Shown: in pieces, positions 1-4,310 of the stretch
Position numbering within the stretch: the stretch's first letter is position 1
How the letters are laid out: every line of letters begins with the position of its first letter
Origin: Bacteroidia bacterium
GTDB lineage: Bacteria; Bacteroidota; Bacteroidia; Flavobacteriales; Flavobacteriaceae
Length of the DNA: 5,959 nt
Direction of reading: 5' to 3'
Assembly (NCBI GenBank): GCA_030425715.1
Contig: JAUIAA010000144.1
Span: 1-5,959, forward strand
Program-made: the position numbers and the translations under genes
The notes under the pieces: model-generated
The model's input: only the letters and a program-made list of their open reading frames with translations
Told to the model about the DNA's origin: nothing
The model's database searches: none

Positions 1-822
1 ATCGTAAATTTCCCCTGATGGATTATAAGTTCTGTCTGTTTTTAAGGTTTCCGCATCTATACCATCCCAAGCTTGGTAAGTAATTTCATGTCCGCCAAAT
101 ACCAAAGCTTTGATCAAGGTTTTTTCTGTAAAAAAGCTAGCAGAAAGAAACAGCGATTTTAAATCAGAAGAGGCTCTATCTATATAACCATCAGAAGCAA
201 TTTTAGAAACGCGACCTGCGAATTCTACTCCAAAATCATCTCCTTTATAAATTTTTCCTGTGCTAAACTCGGTATTGACTTTATAGGTATTATACGATCC
301 TCCTGAGGTATTGATTTCCGCGAAAGCGTTATTAGCAATACCATTGGTAGACATGCTTAAACTTGCACCAAAAGCACCAGCTCCGTTTGTTGATGCTCCT
401 ACACCTCTTTGCAATTGTATACTTTGTGTAGAGCTTGCAAAATCAGGCATATTTACCCAAAAAACCCCATGCGATTCACTATCGTTTACCGGGATTCCAT
501 TAATGGTTACATTTACTCTGGTGGCATCACTACCACGTACTCTAATACCCGTATAACCTATCCCAGCACCAGCATCAGATGTAGTTACTACACTAGGCAA
601 ATAATTTAATAAAATAGGAATGTCTTGCCCTAAATTTCTTTGTTCAATTTCTTTTTTGGTAATATTGTTTTGGGTAAATGGGGCATCTTTATCTACCCTT
701 GTTGCCTTTACCAAAACTTCATCTAGATTGATAGTGTCTTTGGTAATATTTATTTCTTTTTGTGCATAAGTTGTTACGGTAATACACCAAACCGTTAGTA
801 CCAATAGTAGTTTGTTTTTCAT
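1..822 (-). CDS. TonB-dependent outer-membrane receptor, N-terminal part, probable thiamine receptor (partial)
   Basis: This is the first 274 codons of an open frame that starts at ATG 822-820 and leaves the window at position 1. Residues 1-20 (MKNKLLLVL...TTYA) form a signal peptide with likely cleavage before Q21. A TonB-box-like stretch follows (INLDEVLVKATR, about 31-42), with no carboxypeptidase-like extension before the plug. The plug domain spans about 46-158 and contains IPILLNYLPSV, TGIRVRGSDATRVNVTINGIP, the NDSESHGVFWVNMPDFASS segment and LQRGVGASTNGAGAFG. After that the first beta strands of the barrel begin. Family members are usually about 700-800 residues, so roughly one third is visible. 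Such receptors import scarce ligands across the outer membrane using TonB-ExbBD energy. The TPP riboswitch directly upstream makes thiamine or a related compound the likely ligand. That is inference from regulation, not from the receptor sequence. Confidence 0.95.
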   Translation of the reverse strand, partial: MKNKLLLVLTVWCITVTTYAQKEINITKDTINLDEVLVKATRVDKDAPFTQNNITKKEIEQRNLGQDIPILLNYLPSVVTTSDAGAGIGYTGIRVRGSDATRVNVTINGIPVNDSESHGVFWVNMPDFASSTQSIQLQRGVGASTNGAGAFGASLSMSTNGIANNAFAEINTSGGSYNTYKVNTEFSTGKIYKGDDFGVEFAGRVSKIASDGYIDRASSDLKSLFLSASFFTEKTLIKALVFGGHEITYQAWDGIDAETLKTDRTYNPSGEIYD

Positions 823-824
823 GG

Positions 825-871
825 TTACTCCATTTGAGGAAAAAATTAATGCTACGAATAAAAAGGAGTAA
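825..871 (-). promoter_or_regulatory. Shine-Dalgarno site with a complementary upstream sequester (putative riboswitch expression platform)
   Basis: On the minus strand a GGAG (831-828) lies five bases before the receptor ATG (822-820), a good Shine-Dalgarno position. It belongs to GGAGTAA (831-825), which is perfectly complementary to TTACTCC (871-865), 33 nt upstream. Pairing of the two 7-nt arms would hide the ribosome-binding site. No other gene start in this window has a comparable GGAG, as expected for Bacteroidetes, so the element stands out. The link to the TPP aptamer upstream is inferred: ACTCC in the sequester could also pair with GGGGT (993-989) of aptamer stem P2, giving a possible alternative fold. 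Confidence 0.45.
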
Positions 872-895
872 AATTCGATATATAATAACATACCG

Positions 896-916
896 ACCCG
901 AACAGTTTGTTCGAGT
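896..916 (-). promoter_or_regulatory. Hairpin just downstream of the TPP aptamer
   Basis: On the minus strand the arm ACTCGAACA (916-908) and the arm TGTTCGGGT (904-896) form a 9-bp stem with one G-U pair and the 3-nt loop AAC. No U-run follows, so it is not a simple intrinsic terminator. Its 3' bases CGGGU (900-896) are also exactly complementary to ACCCG (956-952), which holds the 3' strand of aptamer stem P2. The hairpin and that alternative pairing exclude each other, so it may take part in switching. The stem is seen in the sequence; the switching role is inferred. Confidence 0.4.
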
Positions 917-917
917 T

Positions 918-998
918 GTTTCCCTTAGCAGCATTACCTGCTCAGGTTCAACGGGTGTAATCTCAGCCATTTCTAATTTAGAAAAAGCACCCCTTTTA
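918..998 (-). promoter_or_regulatory. TPP riboswitch (THI element) aptamer
   Basis: The minus strand carries the hallmark THI-box blocks in order: GGGGTGC (993-987), CTGAGA (966-961), ACCCGTTGAACCTGAG (956-941), and CAGGTAATGCTGC then AAGGGAA down to about 920. Stem P2 forms between GGGTG (992-988) and CACCC (957-953). The P3 arm contains TTTCTAAATTAGAAA (984-970), itself a hairpin. These match the conserved core of the TPP-sensing riboswitch, which lowers gene expression when thiamin pyrophosphate is plentiful. A closing P1 helix is not obvious between the bases before 993 and those after 920. The element lies about 100 nt upstream of the TonB-dependent receptor and, given its orientation, should act on that gene and anything downstream of it. 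Confidence 0.95.
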
Positions 999-1002
999 AG
1001 AT

Positions 1003-1040
1003 TGGTGCAAAAGTAGAAAAGATTATTTGAATAAAAACAG
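1003..1040 (-). promoter_or_regulatory. Putative Bacteroidetes-type promoter for the riboswitch and receptor transcript
   Basis: On the minus strand TACTTTTG (1015-1008) fits the Bacteroidetes -7 consensus TAnnTTTG. A weak -33 candidate, CTG (1040-1038, two of three bases of TTG), lies 22 bp upstream, inside the inverted repeat that follows arfB. Initiation would fall near 1003-1000, just before the aptamer, so the riboswitch would lie at the extreme 5' end of the transcript. This would give the receptor its own promoter, separate from the operon upstream. Confidence 0.5.
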
Positions 1041-1052
1041 TTTTTATTCAAA
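1026..1052 (-). terminator. Perfect inverted repeat at the arfB stop codon, possible terminator
   Basis: The 13-nt arms TTTGAATAAAAAC and GTTTTTATTCAAA are perfect complements around a single central base; a physical hairpin would have a 3-5 nt loop. The arfB stop codon TAA (1046-1044) and the two codons before it lie in the 5' arm. The stem is almost wholly A-T, and the sequence after it (TAATCTTTTC) is only moderately U-rich, so it is a weak candidate terminator or mRNA 3'-end stabiliser for the six-gene operon. It also overlaps the presumed -33 region of the receptor promoter. Confidence 0.4.
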
Positions 1053-1448
1053 TTTTGGTTTTGAGCGTAATATTTTTTTTACTGATTTGATTTTCTTTTT
1101 TTGCATACGTTTTTCAATGCTCGATTTACTTGGTTTTGTTGCTTTTCGAGGCTTTTTTTGTTTCAAACCTTGTTTGATCAATACAAACAATTTGTCAATA
1201 ACAAGCTCTTTGTTTTTATGCTGACTTCTACTCTCTTCACAAAAAAGTACCAGTTGACCTTCTTTGTTTACTCGATTTTTAAGTTTTACTTGCAATTGTT
1301 CTTTTTCTTCAGTAGTTAACCCAGCTGAGTTTTGTATATGAAAGAGGACAGAAACCTTAGAAGAAACTTTGTTTACATGTTGTCCTCCAGCACCGCTACT
1401 TCTACTTGCCTTAAATTCAAGCTCTTTTATGATGATTTCTTTTTGCAA
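1044..1448 (-). CDS. arfB: Alternative ribosome-rescue factor / peptidyl-tRNA hydrolase ArfB (YaeJ family)
   Basis: This 134-residue protein is a short class I release-factor relative. The catalytic GGQ motif sits at residues 21-23 in the block SRSSGAGGQHVNKVSSKV, which hydrolyses peptidyl-tRNA. From about residue 88 the chain becomes strongly basic (KQGLKQKKPRKATKPSK, then KRMQKKKIKSVKKILRSK), matching the ArfB tail that enters the empty mRNA channel of stalled ribosomes. There is no codon-recognition domain, so it is not PrfA or PrfB. Length agrees with the family (E. coli YaeJ is about 140). The start is TTG at 1448-1446: the frame has a stop at 1460-1458, no ATG lies between, and the next Met is near residue 115. 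The TTG follows the TAG of the kinase gene by one base, suggesting coupled translation. The stop codon is inside an inverted repeat. Confidence 0.92.
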   Translation of the reverse strand: MQKEIIIKELEFKASRSSGAGGQHVNKVSSKVSVLFHIQNSAGLTTEEKEQLQVKLKNRVNKEGQLVLFCEESRSQHKNKELVIDKLFVLIKQGLKQKKPRKATKPSKSSIEKRMQKKKIKSVKKILRSKPKFE

Positions 1449-1449
1449 A

Positions 1450-2052
1450 CTATTTGGTTATTTGTTTTGAAAATCGATCTAAGTTTTGTTGGGAATTTAT
1501 AATTTTATCAATGGCATGGGTAGCCAATTGCATTCTTGTTTTTACATCACCCTTTAACAAGATGTATGGGCGATTGTATTTTATTAATGCCTTTTCAAAT
1601 GCTTTAAACATTTCTAAGCGTTGTTCTGGTCTATCTCTTAAATCGTCAGCCTCCCAAGGCGTATCAATATAGGTTAATAAATACAGATCGTATTGATTTT
1701 CTAATGCTGCTTTGTCTAAAATATCCTCTACATATCCACCATAATACTCTTCTGAATATACTTTTGTTTCCAACAAATCTGTATCACATATCAGCACTCT
1801 ATCGGCTTTTTTTACCAATTTATTCTCTAGTTTTATTTGTCCGTAAGCTATAGGAATTAAATCGTCATGTTCGCAAGTTTTACGTTCATTGTTCCATTTT
1901 TTTTGTAGGTATTGCCTAGCATATTCGGGTACCCAAACCGTATTGTAATGGCGTGCCAAATGTTGAGAAAGTGTAGTTTTACCAGTAGATTCTGGCCCAA
2001 ACAATACAACTTTTACAATGTTTGCGGGTTGCTGTTTAAGTGTTTTTTCCAT
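1450..2052 (-). CDS. NadR-like P-loop small-molecule kinase (ribosylnicotinamide kinase-like, possibly a thiamine kinase)
   Basis: This is a 200-residue protein with a Walker A loop GPESTGKTTL at residues 19-28, followed by the NadR-type WVPEYARQYL block (40-49). An acidic Walker B-like motif LICDTDLLETK lies at 87-97, and a lid-like TPWEADDLRDRP at 131-142. The order matches the C-terminal ribosylnicotinamide kinase domain of NadR, without its adenylyltransferase or helix-turn-helix parts. The family phosphorylates nicotinamide riboside imported by PnuC, trapping it in the cytosol. Here the gene follows a PnuC-family transporter and a thiamine-binding protein, near a TPP-riboswitch-controlled receptor, so thiamine is an equally plausible substrate. 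The ATG at 2052 is the only plausible start before the P-loop and lies 40 bp inside the transporter gene. One base separates its TAG from arfB. The fold is near certain; the substrate is not. Confidence 0.88.
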   Translation of the reverse strand: MEKTLKQQPANIVKVVLFGPESTGKTTLSQHLARHYNTVWVPEYARQYLQKKWNNERKTCEHDDLIPIAYGQIKLENKLVKKADRVLICDTDLLETKVYSEEYYGGYVEDILDKAALENQYDLYLLTYIDTPWEADDLRDRPEQRLEMFKAFEKALIKYNRPYILLKGDVKTRMQLATHAIDKIINSQQNLDRFSKQITK

Positions 2053-2645
2053 GCTAAATAACCAAATATGGCAATAAATGTAAATCCTAAATATTGAAAA
2101 CTGGTAAAGGCTAATCCTTTATAAAAGTACAACGGAACAGAAATAATATCTCCAATAATCCAATAAATCCAATTTTCTACCTTTCTTTTTGCCATCAACC
2201 ACATTCCTACAAAAAATATAGCAGTGGTAATGGTATCTACATAAGCAGTCCAGCTTGTCCATTTGTCAAATATTTGATAAATGGCATAAACAAATATTAT
2301 GGTGCTCAAAAATATAAAAATTGAAATTTGATGTTCATTTTTGGTGGTTTTACTAATGGGAGTTACATGGGTAGCGTCCACTTTTCTGGTCCAAATATAC
2401 CAGCCATAAACACTCATGGCAAAATAATAACCATTAATCATCATATCGCCTAACAAACCCCATTTTAACAGCAAATAAACAAATATTGCAGTGCTTATCA
2501 TTCCGGTAGGGAATACTAAGATATTGTTTTGTTTAGAGAACCAAACCGATAAAAACCCAAAAATAACGGCAGTTATTTCTAATGCAATATCTATGGGTTC
2601 GTAACTTGCGTATTGCTCAAAAATGAAATCAATAACTTGGGTCAT
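2013..2645 (-). CDS. pnuC: PnuC-family inner-membrane vitamin transporter (nicotinamide riboside, or PnuT-type thiamine)
   Basis: This 210-residue protein is very hydrophobic, with about seven membrane segments (roughly 18-36, 42-60, 66-85, 107-125, 135-152, 158-175, 178-198). Family signatures are the YGWYIW motif at 80-85 and NWIYWIIGDIISVPLYF at 158-174, whose aromatic and polar residues line the substrate site in PnuC proteins. These are facilitators that depend on a cytosolic kinase to trap the substrate, and a NadR-like kinase is encoded next, overlapping by 40 bp. PnuC members in Bacteroidetes thiamine regulons have been named PnuT. The upstream thiamine-binding gene and the nearby TPP-riboswitch-linked receptor favour thiamine here, but specificity cannot be read from the sequence by eye. 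The ATG at 2645 overlaps the preceding gene by 17 bp. Confidence 0.9.
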   Translation of the reverse strand: MTQVIDFIFEQYASYEPIDIALEITAVIFGFLSVWFSKQNNILVFPTGMISTAIFVYLLLKWGLLGDMMINGYYFAMSVYGWYIWTRKVDATHVTPISKTTKNEHQISIFIFLSTIIFVYAIYQIFDKWTSWTAYVDTITTAIFFVGMWLMAKRKVENWIYWIIGDIISVPLYFYKGLAFTSFQYLGFTFIAIFGYLAWKKHLNSNPQTL

Positions 2646-2889
2646 GTTTACTTCTATCTTCAGTAATTATTTTTAAGCAAAAAACACAGTTTTTCTCTTC
2701 TAAAAGTGCAGCATGCATATTGCTATTTACAAACTCCATTACTTCCAAATATTCACCAAAAACTTGTGTGCTTATCCCATTTTCTTCCACGTGAAATTTA
2801 GAATTACGCAGTTTTTTGATAAATGCAATTATTGGGGTTTCAAAATCTTTATGTAATGGATACATGGATATGTCAACTGATACTTTCAT
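2629..2889 (-). CDS. Small thiamine-binding protein, MTH1187/YkoF-like (DUF77) family
   Basis: This 86-residue soluble protein opens with MKVSVDISMYPL, the usual first beta strand of the MTH1187/YkoF-like superfamily. It continues with a helix (FETPIIAFIKKLRNS, 16-30) and the conserved strand region VEENGISTQVFGEYLEVMEFV (34-54). Family members are about 90-100 residues, form ferredoxin-like beta-alpha-beta units that assemble into oligomers, and some bind thiamine or its HMP moiety. The gene overlaps both neighbours by 17 bp, the PcrB-family gene upstream and the PnuC-family transporter downstream, implying co-translation. It has no signal peptide, so it should act in the cytosol, perhaps as a binding partner or buffer for imported thiamine. 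Family assignment is fairly secure; the precise role is inferred from context. Confidence 0.82.
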   Translation of the reverse strand: MKVSVDISMYPLHKDFETPIIAFIKKLRNSKFHVEENGISTQVFGEYLEVMEFVNSNMHAALLEEKNCVFCLKIITEDRSKHDPSY

Positions 2890-3598
2890 GGTATAAAAAA
2901 TTATTATTTAATTCAAATGCTGTTCCTATCACAACCACATCTGCACCGCTTTCATAGGCGTTTTGTAGTTGTTTTTTTGAACGAATTCCGCCGCCAACAA
3001 TTATTGGAATAGGGATATGTTTACTTACTGTATTAATTATTTTTTCTTTTACAGGATAACTTGCACCACTACCCGCTTCTATATAAATTAATTGATTGCC
3101 CAAATAATTTCCCGCCACAGCGGTATTTACAATTTCATCTATATTGTTTTGAGAAATTGGGTTGGTTTTACTCACGCTTTGCACGGCCGTTTCTTTACCG
3201 CCATCTACCAAAATATAACCGGTAGAAATCACTTCTAAATTACTCTTTTTTAATTTAGGCACGGATTTGATTTGTTGCCCAATCAAGTATTCTGGGTTTC
3301 TTCCAGATAACAAAGAAAGAAACAAAATAGCATCTGCATGATGGGTAATTTGACTAAAATCTCCTGGAAATAAGACAATTGGCAAGCTGGTAAAATCTTT
3401 CAATTTTTGTACAAATTTTTCTGTAACTCCATTTACAATGGTGCTTCCTCCTACAAAAATAAAATCAACTTGTTGGCTTAATTTTACAATGGTATTCGGA
3501 ATTTCCTCTAAACTTAATTTATCAGGATCTAACAAAATAGCCAATAATTTTTCTCCTTTTGCCTTAGATATTTTAATATGTTCTAAAATATTTTTCAT
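2873..3598 (-). CDS. PcrB/GGGPS-family (geranylgeranyl/heptaprenyl)glyceryl phosphate synthase
   Basis: This 241-residue protein is a TIM-barrel prenyltransferase that joins a polyprenyl diphosphate to glycerol-1-phosphate. Motifs in order are LAILLDPDK (19-27), DFIFVGGSTIVNG (45-57), PIVLFPGD (73-80), ADAILFLSLLSGRNPEYLIG (88-107), ISTGYILVDGG (124-134), YIEAGSGA (172-179), PIIVGGGIRS (198-207) and GADVVVIGTAFE (218-229). The last three form the phosphate-binding part of the barrel. The longer barrel and the SLLSGRNPEYLIG segment resemble the group II GGGPS proteins shared by some archaea and Bacteroidetes rather than Bacillus PcrB, so the prenyl donor may be geranylgeranyl diphosphate. The ATG at 3598 abuts the TAA of the upstream phosphopantetheinyl transferase with no gap. 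The 3' end overlaps the thiamine-binding gene by 17 bp. Its physiological product in this organism is not evident. Confidence 0.9.
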   Translation of the reverse strand: MKNILEHIKISKAKGEKLLAILLDPDKLSLEEIPNTIVKLSQQVDFIFVGGSTIVNGVTEKFVQKLKDFTSLPIVLFPGDFSQITHHADAILFLSLLSGRNPEYLIGQQIKSVPKLKKSNLEVISTGYILVDGGKETAVQSVSKTNPISQNNIDEIVNTAVAGNYLGNQLIYIEAGSGASYPVKEKIINTVSKHIPIPIIVGGGIRSKKQLQNAYESGADVVVIGTAFELNNNFLYHESIS

Positions 3599-4234
3599 TT
3601 ATAAACTATCTAAAGGCATTGCGTATACCAAGGTAAACTCTTCTTGTAAAAACTCAAAAAAGATTTGGTATTCTTTATTCCAATCCTCACAAACTACCCT
3701 TCCTGTTGATTTTTCATTGGCAAATAAAAATGGGTCAATAGCTATATGGTTTTTAAAACTGAGTCCGCCATGTGGGTAAATTTTATACATGGATTCCTTA
3801 GCACCCCAAATCACCGTTAATTGTTTTACCAAATCTTCTCCGCTTAAACTATCTTTTTCGGTATTGACAAACTTATCGTAAATATTAATAATTTTTTCAC
3901 GGTTTTTCTCAATATCAACACCTACTACATTGTTACTCACAATTATAGCCGAAAAATGATACGAATGTGTTATGGAAATATGCTTGCCATCTTTTAAAAG
4001 TGGTTTGCCAAATTCGTTGTAGTACAAATCAAAATCGGTATAACCTGCTTGTTTTAATAAATAGCGTACACTTAAAAAACCACGTTTGTGTAATTCCGAT
4101 TTCATTCCGCTTAAGCGTTGAGAACTTCTTTCGTTTAAATCCACATTTTCAAATAGTTCGTCAAAAGATTCTTCAATCTTCCAAATATGCAAAGTGGTAT
4201 TTATATTGGGTTTTATTGTTTTAAAAAGTGGCAT
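3599..4234 (-). CDS. 4'-phosphopantetheinyl transferase, Sfp type
   Basis: This 211-residue enzyme transfers the 4'-phosphopantetheine arm from coenzyme A to a serine of acyl or peptidyl carrier proteins. The fold signatures are ISITHS (86-91), VVGVDIEK (103-110) with the metal-binding Asp107 and Glu109, and WGAKESMYKIY (143-153) with the catalytic-site Glu147 and Lys151. The spacing between the second and third motifs and the total length of over 200 residues fit the two-lobed Sfp class rather than the trimeric AcpS class. No dedicated polyketide or nonribosomal peptide gene is visible, so it may serve the fatty-acid carrier protein or a distant cluster. It is the first gene of the six-gene minus-strand operon and starts at ATG 4234, 57 bp from the divergent ahcY. 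Its stop codon directly abuts the start of the PcrB-family gene. Confidence 0.92.
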   Translation of the reverse strand: MPLFKTIKPNINTTLHIWKIEESFDELFENVDLNERSSQRLSGMKSELHKRGFLSVRYLLKQAGYTDFDLYYNEFGKPLLKDGKHISITHSYHFSAIIVSNNVVGVDIEKNREKIINIYDKFVNTEKDSLSGEDLVKQLTVIWGAKESMYKIYPHGGLSFKNHIAIDPFLFANEKSTGRVVCEDWNKEYQIFFEFLQEEFTLVYAMPLDSL

Positions 4235-4256
4235 GAATTAATCAAAAGTTATTTCG

Positions 4257-4264
4257 TATTTTTG
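4257..4264 (+). promoter_or_regulatory. Putative ahcY promoter, -7 element
   Basis: TATTTTTG matches the Bacteroidetes -7 consensus TAnnTTTG. Initiation would be near 4270, giving a leader of about 22 nt that is A-rich and has no Shine-Dalgarno sequence before the ahcY ATG. No proper TTG -33 element is present; ATG at 4233-4235 with a 21-bp spacer is the nearest partial match. Confidence 0.45.
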
Positions 4265-4277
4265 CATATTCAAAAAG

Positions 4278-4310
4278 CAAATATAATTATTATGAGTTCA
4301 GAAACTTCAA
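4278..4310 (-). promoter_or_regulatory. Putative promoter of the phosphopantetheinyl transferase-arfB operon
   Basis: On the minus strand TATATTTG (4285-4278) matches the -7 consensus TAnnTTTG, and a full TTG -33 element lies at 4310-4308 with a 22-bp spacer, inside the first codons of ahcY. Initiation would be near 4271, giving a leader of about 37 nt. The -7 box faces the ahcY -7 box across 13 bp, and the two form an imperfect inverted repeat (TATTTTTGC against GCAAATATA). Confidence 0.5.

Noticed and set aside
311..609. Two short plus-strand open frames opposite the receptor gene
   Set aside because: They are antisense to a well-supported TonB receptor plug domain and encode no recognisable protein.
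719..1051. Open frame of about 110 codons on the minus strand across the receptor leader
   Set aside because: It covers the TPP riboswitch and the start of the receptor in another frame, has no recognisable protein features, and its conserved bases are explained by the aptamer.
1026..1052. Inverted repeat considered as an insertion-sequence end or attachment site
   Set aside because: There is no transposase or integrase, no second copy in the window and no target duplication. A terminator or regulatory role is more economical.
1101..1319. Plus-strand open frames rich in Phe and Leu opposite arfB, resembling a membrane peptide
   Set aside because: The hydrophobicity arises from reading the lysine-rich arfB codons in reverse; the GGQ-containing minus frame is the real gene.
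4187..4291. In-frame upstream extension of ahcY
   Set aside because: The extra 35 residues do not resemble the family N-terminus, overlap the phosphopantetheinyl transferase start on the other strand and span the predicted promoters. ATG 4292 fits the family.
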